From contig NC_084463.1 of assembly GCF_027409185.1 (NCBI RefSeq), positions 51,082,907-51,146,906 on the forward strand: a stretch of 64,000 nucleotides of DNA, read 5' to 3'. Shown here one piece after another: positions 32,201-38,485 of the stretch (position 1 is its first letter; each line of letters begins with the position of its first letter). The position numbers and the translations under genes were made by a program. The notes under the pieces were generated by a model. It saw only the letters and a program-made list of their open reading frames with translations, was not told the DNA's origin and did no database searches. The DNA comes from Cynocephalus volans. Taxonomy: Eukaryota > Chordata > Mammalia > Dermoptera > Cynocephalidae.

Positions 32201-35094
32201 AGGGACTCTGGCCAAAGCTGTTGATAGCTGACACCCGAAACTGAAAGTCCCCTTCCTCGGCCCCACCAGCCACGGTCAGCTCGGGCTTGGCCACCCACTG
32301 GGCCTCGTGGCATCGGCTCCAGGTATAGGTGCCCAGCCGCTTCTTCTCCACCAGGTAGCCGTCAATGGTGACAGGGCGGTCCCCGTGGGGTGGCGGGAAC
32401 CAGCCAAGGGTCACAGAGCTCTTTGTTTTGGCCTTCACCACGGGGTCCACAGGGGGTTGCAGGGGTGGCCTCCTGGGGGCTGGGTGGAGGGTGGAGCAAG
32501 GTCAGCGGTTGAATCTGCATTCACCAGAACCCCCGGCCCTCCCAGGGCACACTGCTCTCGTGGTCTGGACCACCAGCCATCAGGGAGGCTGTGGGCTCAC
32601 AACCCCCAACCCCAAATCTGCAGCCATTTCCCTAGTTGCAATGGAAGCCAGCTTGGGGGACTGAACCCAGGTTCCCAGGGCTATGTTCTGTGCCCCACTC
32701 ACAGACCTCTCTGCAGCAGGTGGGAGCCCAGAGAGCTGATCAAGAGTAGGGAGCTGTTGCGGGCTGTGCCCAGTGGACTGAGGCAGAGTGGGGACAGGGA
32801 AGAGACACCATCGAGGATCACTCTCCAGTCCCTTACCAGACACGCAGAACTGGGTGGACGTCCGCGAGTCACCAGCCACAAAGGCCACCTCGCCCACGTC
32901 CTCCATGCTGCACTGCGAGATCGTCAGCGTGTGGCATGTGCCTTCATTGGTGATGGCCACGCGGCCCCCGGCCACCACCTCCTCCTGGTTCCGCAGCCAG
33001 CGGACCGGGCCCTCCGGGACGGCCAGTTCCACGCAAAAGATGGCCGCGTCTCCCACGCGCACCGCCGTCTTCCGAGGGAGCTTTCGGAGGAGGTTGCCTG
33101 GGGTGGGGAAAGCCGGCGTGTGGTGAGACCAGCGCCCACCACGCCCCCGCCCGGCCCGCCCCCACCACGCCCCCGCCCGGCCCGCCCCCACCACGCCCCC
33201 GCCCGGCCCGCCCCCACCACGCCCCCGCCCGGCCCGCCCCCACCACGCCCGCCCCGCCACGCGCCCCGCCCGCCACGCCCCCGCCCCGCCACGCGCCCCG
33301 CCCGCCACGCCCCCGCCCGCCACGCGCCCGGCCCGCCCCGCCCCCGCCACGCGCCCCGCCCCCGCCACGCCCCGCCCCGCGCCTGCCCGCCCCGCCCGCG
33401 CCTGCCTTGGACGGCGAGCTCGGCCACGGTGCGGCTGCCCTCCGCGGTCTCGCAGATGTACACGGCGTCGTCGTCGGCCGAGACGTTGCGCACGGTCAGC
33501 CGGCGCTCGGTGCCGTCCTCCTCGATGCTGTACTTGGCGCTCGCCCACAGCCGCGTCTCCTCCTTGTACCACGCGGCCTCCGTCGTGGGCTGCGGCACCT
33601 CGCACCGGAACGTTGCCGACTCCTTCTCCCGCACCGCCAGGTCCTGCAGCCGCTTCTTGAAGAGCACTGAGGGCTCTGCGGGGAGGAGGCTGGTGAGGGA
33701 TGCCGGGGCCGGGGAGGGAGGCGGAGGGGGTGGGAAGGGGCTGGGGACGGGGAGTGCGTGCGCTAGGAGCGGGGGGCGGAGGGCGGGGAAGGGGGAGGGG
33801 ACAGGGTAAGATGGAGGGGTAGGGGCGGGGCAGGTAGGAGACGGCAGGGGCGGAGTGGAGCAGATCAGGGGAGGCGGCAGGGGCTGGGTAGGTAGGCGAC
33901 GGCGCTGGGCGGAAGGGGTCGTTACAAGGATAGGACAGGCCCAGGGTCATTGCCCGAGTCGTCTGCACTTTGCAGACCGAGAACGGAGACCCACCAAAGG
34001 CGCAAGCCGTGCAGACCTTCAAGTCTGGACTCTACGACCCGAAAGACACGGGTAGGAGACGGCAGCGGCGCTAGGCCTTGCGCAGGGCGCAGAGGAGCAC
34101 CGGGCTCACCTCGCACGACGACCAGCACGGAGCTGTAGGTCTGGCCCACGAGGTTGGACGCCGTGCAGGTGTAGAGGCCGCGGTCCGACTGCTTGCAGAA
34201 GAGGATCTTCAGCACGAAGTTCTCCTGCGCGTCCTCGTACACCACGTGGCGCCGGCCCTCCAACACCAGCTGCCCGTCCTTCTTCCACACGGTATCTGGC
34301 TTGGGCTCACCCGTCACGTAGCAGCTGAGGCGCGCGTGCTTGCCCTCGGTCACCGTGCAGGTGCGCGTCCCGGTGGTGGGTGGCGAAGCCGGGGCCCCCT
34401 CGGCGCGCATGGCCTCGCGCCGCCGCTGCAGGTGCGCCAGGAGCGCTGCCGTGGAGGTCCCGGGCGGGCCAGCGGCGTCGGCGGCCGCGTCCACCACGAG
34501 CGCCGCGGCGGCGCTAGCGGAGCCCAGCGGGTTCTCGGCGCACACCTCGTAGGTGCCGCCGTCGCGCGGCCGCGCCGCCTGGATGCGCAGCGCACTCGCC
34601 TCGCCGCGCTCCTCCACGCGCACGCGGGGAAAGTCGGACGCGCCCAGGCGCCGCCCGTCCTTGGACCAGGTCACGGCCGGTGGCGGCGAGCCGCGCACGC
34701 GGCAGCGGAAGGTGGCCTCGGCGCCCTCGCGCACGCGGATGGACGTGGGCCGCAGCAAGAAGTGGGGCGTCTGCTCGGCACACGCGGCCTCGGCGTCCAC
34801 CTGCAGGCCGACGGCCGCGAAGGCCTCCCCGATGGCGTTGCGCGCGCGGCACACGTACTGCCCGCTGTCGCCCAGTGCCAGGTCCAAGATGGTGAGGCGG
34901 TACAGGTCGCCGTCCTGGCTCAGGCGGAAGCGGGCGCCCCCCTGCACCGGCTGCTGGTCCTTCTCCCAGTTCACTTGCGGCGTGGGGTTGCCCACGATCT
35001 GGCAGCTCAGAGTGGCGTCCTTGCCCACCGACACCACGAAGGCCTTGGGCCGGGTCAGGAAGCGGGGCGCGCCGCTGAACGGGGAGGGATCCAT
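3442..35094 (-). CDS. OBSCN: Obscurin, N-terminal part (13 spliced coding exons, 3' incomplete)
   Basis: Obscurin is a giant muscle protein that links the sarcomere M-band to the sarcoplasmic reticulum; its kinase and RhoGEF parts lie further 3', outside this window. The start codon at 35094-35092 has a strong Kozak context (CACCATGG), and the protein opens [19 protein letters not shown], as in human obscurin. Joined exons 2-14 encode about 1,435 residues without a stop: Ig1-3, two Ig, one FN3, three Ig, then six tandem Ig modules with [12 protein letters not shown] and WYKDGKKL motifs. All junctions are phase 1, so any internal exon can be skipped in frame. Splice joins: 35094-34110, 33675-33406, 33097-32837, 32479-32171, 31741-31475, 30707-30426, 30091-29816, 28140-27865, 26554-26279, 24827-24552, 19250-18975, 4838-4563, 3717-3442. 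No frameshift or stop was seen. OBSL1 is excluded because it lacks the long array of near-identical Ig exons. Confidence 0.97.
3718..4562 (-). other. OBSCN intron 13 with duplicated-module sequence
   Basis: 845 bp, the shortest intron of the tandem array. 3718-3900 resembles the intron part next to exon 9 (28141-28330). 3915-4400 resembles the introns next to exons 10 and 11, including a short remnant of the CCAAT/GAGCTGAGTGCC minisatellite at 3915-3990. No separate gene is seen. Confidence 0.8.
3915..3990. repeat. Remnant of the same minisatellite in intron 13
   Basis: Two or three units (GAGAGTTGAGTGCCAGGC, GAGCTGAGTGTTGGGTGG) with no intact CCAAT. It links the intron 13 module to those of exons 10 and 11. 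Confidence 0.8.
4563..4838 (-). CDS. OBSCN: OBSCN exon 13: tandem-type Ig module 5
   Basis: A 276-bp phase 1-1 exon: [59 protein letters not shown]. It has an extra Cys beside the F-strand Cys (YCC) and another near the C-terminal end. The acceptor is TTCCAG|AA at 4839 and the donor ACAG|GTGGGT at 4562. A 14.1-kb intron separates it from exon 12. Confidence 0.95.
4850..5334. other. Intronic DNA without recognisable features
   Basis: Part of OBSCN intron 12. No exon, clear repeat or RNA gene was recognised. Confidence 0.6.
5335..5620. mobile_element. DNA transposon remnant (Tigger-like, nonautonomous)
   Basis: Left end (AGTCATGCACCTCAGAAGAA then CAGACCACATATACCATGGT) and right end (CACACAATGACGAAATC then GCATTTCTCAGAACATATCC) resemble the two inverted ends of a common mammalian DNA transposon, with the middle deleted. 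The family name is from memory and uncertain. Confidence 0.65.
5640..7600 (-). mobile_element. LINE-1 (L1M) fragments, antisense, with a younger L1 3' end nested inside
   Basis: T-rich antisense L1 text (GGGTATAGAATTGTAGGCCA, TTAGTAATTCTCTCTTCAGC). 6175-6545 looks like a younger L1 3' end (ACTTGGCTTATTTCACTTGA) inserted into the older element. T-runs sit at 5992-6010 and 6831-6849. 7100-7600 is less certain. Confidence 0.7.
7720..7752. repeat. (AC)n microsatellite
   Basis: About 16 uninterrupted CA units. Confidence 0.97.
8113..8655. repeat. Long TG/TATG alternating purine-pyrimidine tract
   Basis: About 540 bp of TGTG, TATG, CATG and TGTA units with almost unbroken purine-pyrimidine alternation, so it is Z-DNA-prone. 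Open frames here encode only Cys/Val/Met or His/Thr repeats and are not genes. 7760-8110 and 8660-9440 around it hold no recognisable feature. Confidence 0.95.
9461..9638 (+). mobile_element. tRNA-Ile-like SINE, dimer, with perfect TSD
   Basis: Left unit GGCCGGCCCGTGGCTCGCTC with GGGTTCGGATCC, right unit GGATGGCCGGTTGTCTCACT, then an A-rich GAAA tail. A 15-bp target duplication GAAATGAGAAGGAAG flanks it (9446-9460 and 9639-9653). Confidence 0.95.
9730..13250 (+). mobile_element. LINE-1 (L1M) with ORF1/ORF2 remnants, interrupted by a SINE
   Basis: Sense L1 text with ORF1-like (GAACCAGGAAGCTCTCAATC, TATCTGATAGTGACTTTAAA) and ORF2-like segments (TTTATGCTAATATCAAACAA, GATGGCTTCACTTACTTAGT). Frames are broken throughout. 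Together with the next L1 it accounts for most of the 14-kb intron 12. Confidence 0.8.
10996..11095 (+). mobile_element. tRNA-like SINE inserted in the L1
   Basis: GGGCTGGCCCGTGGCTCACT unit with an internal deletion and an AATTAATT-rich tail. A perfect 14-bp TSD, AAAAGAATTGCTAA, flanks it at 10982-10995 and 11096-11109, so it postdates the L1. Confidence 0.93.
14833..14917. mobile_element. Short palindromic MITE, copy 1
   Basis: About 85 bp with inverted ends: left ACTTCTAAAAGTTCACGGAA, right TTCCATGAACTTTCTGAAGT. A second copy lies at 46508-46696. TA at the left boundary suggests a Tc1/mariner-type origin. Confidence 0.75.
15518..15604 (+). mobile_element. tRNA-Ile-like SINE monomer
   Basis: GGCTGGCCGGTTGGCTCAGT then TGGTTAGAGCATGGTG and CATACTGGCCTGCCACC. 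It is close to the body of tRNA-Ile but not a functional tRNA, since the arms no longer pair. Confidence 0.85.
16868..17255 (-). mobile_element. MLT1-type MaLR LTR, antisense
   Basis: ATTAGTTTCCTGAGGCTACT at the left and ACTTAATTACATCTGCAAAG near the right are the reverse complement of the MLT1 LTR. 16546-16867 before it and 17256-17600 after it contain no recognised feature apart from a short MIR-like piece at 16820-16865. Confidence 0.8.
17620..18135 (+). mobile_element. ERVL/MaLR-type LTR, subfamily uncertain
   Basis: Text such as CTGGGTGGGCCTGACCTAAT, AGGAACTAAATTCTGCCAAC and the end ATCATTTGTTACACAGCAGT is typical of old LTR repeats; the subfamily could not be fixed. Confidence 0.65.
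18365..18880 (+). mobile_element. ERVL/MaLR-type LTR, subfamily uncertain
   Basis: It ends AAGTTTTGGGGTGATTTGTT then GGCAGCAGATAGCTAGCTGA, typical of an old LTR 3' end. It lies about 100 bp downstream of exon 12. Confidence 0.65.
18975..19250 (-). CDS. OBSCN: OBSCN exon 12: tandem-type Ig module 4
   Basis: A 276-bp phase 1-1 exon: [76 protein letters not shown]. The acceptor is CCCCAG|AG at 19251 and the donor ACAG|GTCAGT at 18974. An LTR-like repeat ends about 100 bp downstream of the exon. Confidence 0.96.
19261..20105. other. OBSCN intron 11, no recognised feature
   Basis: Low-repeat intronic DNA next to exon 12. No further exon with the tandem-Ig signature was found. Confidence 0.6.
20106..20217 (+). 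mobile_element. tRNA-Ile-like SINE monomer with long A tail
   Basis: GGGCTGGCCAGTTAGCTCAA body ending TGGCCAGCTGCC, then about 28 A. Confidence 0.88.
20277..20301 (-). repeat. Interstitial telomere-like repeat
   Basis: The plus strand carries CCCTA/CCCTAA units, so the minus strand has five GGG runs separated by TTA or TA. It is a strong G-quadruplex candidate on the OBSCN coding strand, shortly after the A tail of a SINE. Confidence 0.9.
20608..20745 (+). mobile_element. MIR SINE
   Basis: Contains the MIR core TTTACTGGCTGTGTGACCTG followed by AGTTACCTAACTTCTCTG. Confidence 0.85.
20870..21500 (-). mobile_element. LINE-1 (L1M) antisense fragments
   Basis: Antisense L1 3' text (GGTATTCCATCACACAAACA, CTTCCTCAGATCTATCCTCT). 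21500-22180 has no recognised feature. Confidence 0.65.
22185..22420 (+). mobile_element. LINE-1 3' end fragment
   Basis: Typical L1M 3' end: GAAAATGTTCTATATCTTGA, CAAACTGTACACTTAAGATC and TTACACCTCAACAAATGATT. Confidence 0.8.
22551..22668 (+). mobile_element. tRNA-Ile-like SINE monomer
   Basis: GGTTGGCCGGTTAACTCAGC, TGGTTAGAGCGTGGTG and GTTCAGATCCCCATACCGGC, then an A/AAAG tail. It is one of the best-preserved tRNA-Ile-like bodies here. Imperfect TSD AAG(C)CAGGTGGAG. Confidence 0.9.
22694..22852 (-). mobile_element. tRNA-like SINE dimer, antisense, nested next to another SINE
   Basis: A T-run, then the reverse complement of the dimer (GGTGGTGTCAGCACCACACT, CCATCTCTATATAGGGATCC). Perfect 13-bp TSD AGAGACAAATCTT at 22681-22693 and 22853-22865. 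Confidence 0.93.
22866..24090. other. OBSCN intron 11, no recognised gene
   Basis: Mostly single-copy-looking sequence. The 216-residue frame from 22742 starts inside a SINE and shows no protein-family signature, so it is not called. Confidence 0.6.
24092..24200 (+). mobile_element. Degenerate tRNA-like SINE monomer
   Basis: GGTTAGAGAGCAGTGTTATG, ACACCAAGGTCAAGGGATC and GACCAGCTGCC, then an A tail; the left part is decayed. Confidence 0.75.
24552..24827 (-). CDS. OBSCN: OBSCN exon 11: tandem-type Ig module 3
   Basis: A 276-bp phase 1-1 exon: [59 protein letters not shown]. The acceptor is TTCCAG|AG at 24828 and the donor GCAG|GTGGGT at 24551. It is a recent duplicate of exon 10. Confidence 0.96.
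25340..25745. repeat. CCAAT-containing intronic minisatellite A
   Basis: About 12 degenerate units of 30-37 bp, consensus near GAGCTGAGTGCCAGGTGTGG followed by (A/G)CCAATCAGGAGA. Many units hold a CCAATCA motif. Confidence 0.92.
26279..26554 (-). CDS. OBSCN: OBSCN exon 10: tandem-type Ig module 2
   Basis: A 276-bp phase 1-1 exon: [40 protein letters not shown], with KDRKKL where sister modules have KDGKKL, and [10 protein letters not shown]. It differs from exon 11 by only about eight residues. The surrounding intron is also nearly identical to that of exon 11, at an offset of 1,727 bp. Confidence 0.96.
27075..27365. repeat. CCAAT-containing intronic minisatellite B
   Basis: About 8 units of the same family as 25340-25745, with several intact CCAATCAGGA motifs. 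The different copy number shows it changed after the exon duplication. Confidence 0.92.
27865..28140 (-). CDS. OBSCN: OBSCN exon 9: tandem-type Ig module 1
   Basis: A 276-bp (92-residue) phase 1-1 exon starting [20 protein letters not shown], with [39 protein letters not shown]. Both core Cys residues are present. The acceptor is CCCCAG|AG at 28141 and the donor ACAG|GTGAGT at 27864. It is the first of six consecutive 276-bp Ig exons visible here. Confidence 0.96.
28437..28792 (+). mobile_element. MaLR LTR (MLT1/MST-like)
   Basis: AAGGACTAAATTGTGTTTCC at the start, GAGGGTGGGAAATCCTACTG inside, and GCAATAAATTTCATTTCTTA near the end, with a polyadenylation signal AATAAA. Confidence 0.8.
28793..29815. 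other. OBSCN intron 8 with a MIR fragment
   Basis: 29280-29450 resembles MIR (GATTCAAACCTCAATCTGCC, GTTTACTCATCTTTAAAAGG). The rest has no recognised feature. Confidence 0.6.
29816..30091 (-). CDS. OBSCN: OBSCN exon 8: one Ig module
   Basis: A 276-bp phase 1-1 exon: [20 protein letters not shown], then [40 protein letters not shown]. Core Cys residues are in FECET and YSCRV. The acceptor is CTCCTGCAG|GC at 30092 and the donor CTCCG|GTGAGT at 29815. It is the last divergent module before the tandem EPK-type array. Confidence 0.96.
30426..30707 (-). CDS. OBSCN: OBSCN exon 7: one Ig module
   Basis: A phase 1-1 exon of 282 bp, or 279 bp with the downstream acceptor: [65 protein letters not shown], ending AYQLSVQ. 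A first half rich in Ala, Leu and Glu is typical of this module. The donor is CAAG|GTGCGG at 30425. The acceptor is a tandem CAGCAG, so one residue (Ala) may be included or skipped. Confidence 0.95.
30705..30710 (-). promoter_or_regulatory. OBSCN: NAGNAG tandem 3' splice site of OBSCN exon 7
   Basis: The minus strand reads CCCAGCAG|CCCCGGGG. Using the first CAG (exon from 30707) gives an R-A-A-P-G-L junction, as I recall for human. Using the second (exon from 30704) gives R-A-P-G-L. Both keep the frame. Confidence 0.75.
30722..31255. repeat. Polypurine-rich tract in OBSCN intron 6
   Basis: About 530 bp strongly biased to A+G on the plus strand, built from GGACAGA-like and GGGGAGAAGCGG-like degenerate repeats. 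On the transcribed gene strand this is a long C/T-rich stretch leading up to the exon 7 acceptor. Open frames on both strands here are composition artefacts. Confidence 0.85.
31475..31741 (-). CDS. OBSCN: OBSCN exon 6: one Ig module
   Basis: A 267-bp phase 1-1 exon: [20 protein letters not shown], then [27 protein letters not shown] and [17 protein letters not shown]. It lacks the usual core Cys pair (FSVDL and LKFVADG at those positions), as expected for this obscurin module type. The acceptor is CCCTGCAG|CC at 31742; the donor is CGAG|GTAGGC at 31474. Confidence 0.95.
31742..32170 (-). other. OBSCN intron 5
   Basis: 429-bp intron with canonical GTAAGG donor and CAG acceptor; nothing else recognised. 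Confidence 0.85.
32171..32479 (-). CDS. OBSCN: OBSCN exon 5: fibronectin type III module
   Basis: A 309-bp phase 1-1 exon. [14 protein letters not shown] leads into an FN3 fold with [50 protein letters not shown] and PGTVHL. The Trp after LG and the [10 protein letters not shown] motif are FN3 hallmarks. The donor is TTGG|GTAAGG at 32170. It is the only FN3 module in the N-terminal part seen here. Confidence 0.95.
32480..32836 (-). other. OBSCN intron 4
   Basis: 357-bp intron, GTAAGG donor at 32836 and CACCCAG acceptor ending at 32480; no other feature. Confidence 0.85.
32837..33097 (-). CDS. OBSCN: OBSCN exon 4: one Ig module
   Basis: A 261-bp phase 1-1 exon starting [20 protein letters not shown], with core Cys in FCVELAV, then [14 protein letters not shown] and [17 protein letters not shown], ending TQFCVS. 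The acceptor is CCCCAG|GC at 33098 and the donor TCTG|GTAAGG at 32836. It is a divergent Ig type in which the F-strand Cys is replaced by Phe (VAFVAGD), a form common in this part of obscurin. Confidence 0.95.
33139..33400. repeat. GC-rich minisatellite in OBSCN intron 3
   Basis: About four near-perfect 27-bp units (CACCACGCCCCCGCCCGG core) run from 33139 to about 33250. Degenerate CACGCCCCGCCCG units follow to about 33400, ending next to the GC splice donor. The OBSCN coding strand is the G-rich strand, with many G3-G5 runs, so G-quadruplex formation in DNA or pre-mRNA is plausible. Confidence 0.95.
33400..33408 (-). promoter_or_regulatory. OBSCN: Non-canonical GC 5' splice site of OBSCN intron 3
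   Basis: The minus strand reads CAAG|GCAGGC. The protein join VQ-G-NLLRK and the phase of the next exon place the junction here, and no GT keeping phase 1 lies nearby. The intron (33405-33098, 308 bp) ends in CCCCAG, making it a GC-AG intron. Confidence 0.8.
33406..33675 (-). CDS. OBSCN: OBSCN exon 3: one Ig module
   Basis: A 270-bp phase 1-1 exon. It encodes [20 protein letters not shown], then [19 protein letters not shown] and [10 protein letters not shown], ending AELAVQ. The acceptor is CCCGCAG|AG at 33676. The donor after CAAG is GCAGGC rather than GT (33405-33404), with the next exon supplying GC to complete Gly. Reading on past this point gives only Gly/Arg/Ala-rich minisatellite translation. 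Confidence 0.93.
33676..34109 (-). other. OBSCN intron 2
   Basis: 434-bp GC-rich intron, GTGAGC donor and CCCCGCAG acceptor. The plus-strand sequence 33720-33900 is G-rich (GGGGCGGGG-type runs). Confidence 0.85.
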
Positions 35095-35120
35095 GGTGAC
35101 GCGATGGCTGAGGCGGGGAC
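34110..35120 (-). CDS. OBSCN: OBSCN exon 2: 5'UTR tail, start codon, Ig1-Ig3
   Basis: A 985-bp coding part (35094-34110) follows about 26 bp of 5'UTR; the acceptor is CGCGCAG at 35121-35127. It encodes Ig1 (about residues 10-100, Cys pair in LSCQIVG and YVCRARN), Ig2 (about 110-200), a linker with the basic stretch [12 protein letters not shown], and Ig3 (about 235-325, LSCYVTG and YTCTASN). In the literature obscurin Ig1 binds titin M10 and Ig3 binds myomesin, which anchors the protein at the M-band. The donor is CGAG|GTGAGC at 34110/34109. In Ig2 the usual F-strand Cys position reads Val (YEVCAEN), with a Cys one residue later. Base composition is very CpG-rich, so long antisense frames are open across it; these are artefacts. 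Confidence 0.95.
35092..35099 (-). promoter_or_regulatory. OBSCN: OBSCN translation start in strong Kozak context
   Basis: The minus strand reads TCACCATGG, with A at -3 and G at +4. The frame upstream is short and ends at a splice acceptor, and the downstream peptide matches the known obscurin N terminus, so this start is preferred over any internal Met. Confidence 0.93.
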
Positions 35121-36183
35121 CTGCGCGAGGGTGAGAGGGAGGTCATAATGGGAATGGGGATGTGTCCCAAGTGCGCCCCATCTGGCCTCCTCCCCTTATC
35201 TAGCCGCCTGGGGAATGCAGTTTAACCCAAGGTGGACATCTCAGCATGTCCTTCCTCCCCAGCCGTTCTCACCCCCATCACAGTGACACATAGGTGGCAT
35301 CATAGTCCAGAAGCGCAAATTTGTCCCTTTCTGGGCGTTTGGGGTCTGGTACTTCCACCTCAAAGGCTTTTCTAACCCATAGGAGATCTCCTGCCCCTGG
35401 CTTCCCCCCCAGCTCCTGTCCCAGCATCCTAGGACAGCACCTGTCCCAAACCGAGAGCCTTCTGCAAGCAGGCGGGCCCTCCTTCTCAATGGCACCCTTT
35501 GCTGCCTCCTCCGTGCATGATCTGCTGCACCTCCCCACACAGACCTACCTAGTGCTCCGTGGGCCACTCTGTCTGCCTCTGGGTGTCCTGTCTCCTGCTC
35601 CACACCGGGAGCTGCCACCCGGGGTTTCAAGCTTTAATTTGCTTATGTATCTCACTCAGAAAGGGGGAGGCCGGCCGAGCCCCGGCCGAGCCCCGACAGG
35701 CCTGGGCATGGCAGGGCCACGGTGGGTGCCAGCTCCTTGCCTGCTTCTTCTCTCACAGCCCCTCCAGCTTCCACCGTGGGGCCTGTCCCACCTGCAGCTG
35801 CCCTGAGCCAGGGTGGGCCTCATCTCTTCCAAGGGTCTCCCACCTCCCCTTTACCCCAGGGGGCACAGTCTTCATCAATGAGCAGGGAAGAAATGGAGAC
35901 CCCCCCCCACCCAGCAAGATGGGGTCCTCCCAACAACACAAGCATCCCCAGCCCACTCGGCTGCCCACTCCCCTGCCTCTTTGCTCTGAGCACCCGCTCC
36001 TACCCTCCTCATACCCCCACAGGGCCTGGCCCCCGGGTCAGGGCGGGGAGGGTTGAGGGCAGCACACTTGTCAGTGGTGTGGCTGGGGAGGACAGCTGGA
36101 GGATCCCAGGGACTGGAGCTGGCAAGGCCAGCAATGTCCCCAGGGACGTCCTGGTTGAGACCAGGTGGGCCAGGCTAGCAGGA
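35121..36183. other. OBSCN intron 1 (proximal)
   Basis: Single-copy-looking GC-rich DNA just 5' of exon 2. No convincing noncoding exon 1 could be placed by sequence alone. Confidence 0.6.
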
Positions 36184-36592
36184 CTGATGGAGTTTGGATG
36201 TGTTGTCCCCTCCAAAACTCATGTGGAAATCTGATCCCCAATGTGGCAGTGTTGGAAACTGATTGAGTCATGGGGACGGATCCCTCATGAATGGATTAAT
36301 GCTCTCCCTGGGGGAGGGGGATTAACAAGTGAGTTCTCACTCTATTAGTTCCCACGAGAGCTCGTTGCTTGAAGAGACCCTGGCACCTTCTCTCTCTCTC
36401 TTGCTTCCTCTCGCCACGTGATCTGCTTGTACCCACCGTCTGCCTGCCACTTTCCGTCATGAGTAGAAGCAGCCTGAGGCCTGAGCCAGACGCAACTGTC
36501 CCAGAATCATAAGCCAAATAAACCTTTTTCCTTTATAAATTACCCAGTCTCAGGTATTTCTCTTATAGCAACACAAAACGGATTAAAACAAA
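36184..36592 (+). mobile_element. MST-like MaLR LTR
   Basis: GATGGAGTTTGGATGTGTTG start, GAAATCTGATCCCCAATGTG, ATGGGGACGGATCCCTCATG, AAGCCAAATAAACCTTTTTC and the end CACAAAACGGATTAAAACA. It is near full-length for an LTR of this group. Confidence 0.85.
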
Positions 36593-38485
36593 TACCCAAC
36601 CTGTGATCTGTGAGTGGCCTGCTCACTCTGAGTTCCCAGCCATGGTTCTGCTAACTGGGCACCTTGCAGGGAGGGGCTGGATGCCTGGGTCCTCTCAGGT
36701 GATGCTGACCTTTGCCCACCCCAGGCTGAGCCCCACCAACCAGCATCCCCTGGTACAGGGGTGTGAGGTGAGGCTGTGCCCTGCCTGCCCCGGGTCTTCT
36801 GTAAAAACAACAGGCAGGAGCGGGCCCCATGGGCACCGGGCTAGCCGACATGCTTTAACTAACTGTACCCCCTAAACACATGATGACCTCACTGTTGAGA
36901 GGCACCTACATGGCTCTTCCTCAGGCTGGAGTCTCTCAGATCTGGGCCTGGGCTGCCCACTGTGGAATGAGCCGAGCCCATGTTCCCAGGCCATACAGCT
37001 CTGGTCCTGTGATTCAGGTACCTAATCCCCCTTAATCCCTTTCGAGGAAGCTGAGCCCGGACCAGTCTGCTGACTCACTGTGTGATCAGCACCTCTGTCC
37101 CCTGCCTGGCCCCCCCACCCATGCCAGGCCCAGCAACTCTAGGACCAGACAGGGCCTGACATTAGCCCCTTCTGGAGGTCCACCTCCATAGGCACCTCCC
37201 CGGCTGCTTTGACACCAGTCAAAAATCATAGGTCAGTCTGTGGGCTCCCCAAGAGCAGGACAGGGAATCCTCTCCCCGCTTCCACTACATCCAGAGTCTC
37301 AGCTGGCCTGGCCAGAGTAGATATGAGTGATGGCAGATGATACATGAGTGAGTGTGTCGCGGCAGCTTCTCTGGGACTGGACAGGGACGGGGCAGGGAGC
37401 TTCTGTCACCACACGTGCTGAAGGGGAGCTAGCCCCAGCCCTTGGCAGGTGCACAGGCTGACCCTAGCCTGGCAAGAGTGGGCAGAGACCCCAAGGTTTT
37501 TGTTGGTGCCCAGGGACAGTGCTGCAGCCTGCTGCCTGCCCAGTGCCTGCATTCCTACCACAAGCACATTGCCATCTGGCGGCAGGCCCAGACACACCCA
37601 CCGTCCATGAGGCAGACCAGGGCATCCGAGGGTGCTCACCCAGGTATGACAGCCTCACAGTAGCCCTGCCAGTCAGGGCTCCCCACCAGGCAGCAGGCCT
37701 GAGGCCAGAGAGAGCCTTGTGACATATACACTTCAGGACTCGGGGGCTGCTCTTCTTCCCTGACACCCGTGTACAGATGAGAAAACAGAGGCCAGGAGAG
37801 TAGGGGGCTGCCGAAGGCCACCTCTGGGGCTCCCAGGAAAGCCCTCCAGGGGATCTGCAGAAGAATCCTCCTCCCTGCCACGTTTTGGGCTGGAGGCTGC
37901 AGACTTGCAACCTCATGGGCACAACAGGAACAAGACCGAGGCCAGGACCTCAGCCCCCAGCCTCCCAGGAAAGCCCCTTCCTGCCTCAGGTGTCTGCTGG
38001 GGAGGCTGCTGCCTGCAGACTGCTCTTGGGTTCCTCAGCCCCTGGGAGGCCTCACTCCAGGCCTGTCAGGGATTCGGGAAAGCCCCCACACCTTGGGTTA
38101 CACTCAGGAGTCTGGATGCCCCTACAGCTGGCCCATGCCCTGCCCACAGCCCCTCACCCTCACTTTTACAGAATTTTGCCACTCTCTGTTCTTCGCAGTG
38201 CCCCCAGAACCGTTTTCCAAATGAAACCAGAGTGGGAGGTGGCTTGTAGATCCTGGCAGCCTGGAGCCCAGCCTCACCGGCCCTCCCCCTCCCTCCCCAC
38301 CACCTGGAGGTAGAATCTGCAGTGGCCTGTTGCCCCCTCGCCCTTCCAGAATGGACTTCCAAGGGCAGCTCCCCAGGCTGTGCCTCACCTTAGACCCCTG
38401 GGCTGTCGGCTTCTGCACTCCAGGGGAAATTCTTTCCTGGAGTCAGGTGTCAGTGCCCCTCTGGCTGTCCCCTCCGCTGAGCCAA

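Larger units (their letters stand above)
33120..35110. promoter_or_regulatory. CpG island over OBSCN exons 2-3
   Basis: C+G content and CpG density are sharply higher here than in flanking DNA (for example 34500-34860 and 33130-33660). The island covers the first coding exon, intron 2, exon 3 and the minisatellite of intron 3. Whether it marks an internal promoter or only GC-rich coding sequence cannot be told from sequence. Confidence 0.75.

Noticed and set aside
32307..33809. 500-residue open frame on the plus strand
   Set aside because: It is antisense to OBSCN exons 3-5 and open only because of GC-rich exons and the GC minisatellite; its product is Pro/Arg/His-rich low complexity.
32580..34022. 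480-residue minus-strand frame running through intron 3
   Set aside because: It reads exon 3 in the wrong frame and exon 4 in the right one; the link is the minisatellite.
34078..35148. 356-residue plus-strand frame antisense to exon 2
   Set aside because: It mirrors the CpG-rich coding exon; no family signature. An antisense lncRNA (as with OBSCN-AS1 in human) is possible but cannot be shown here.
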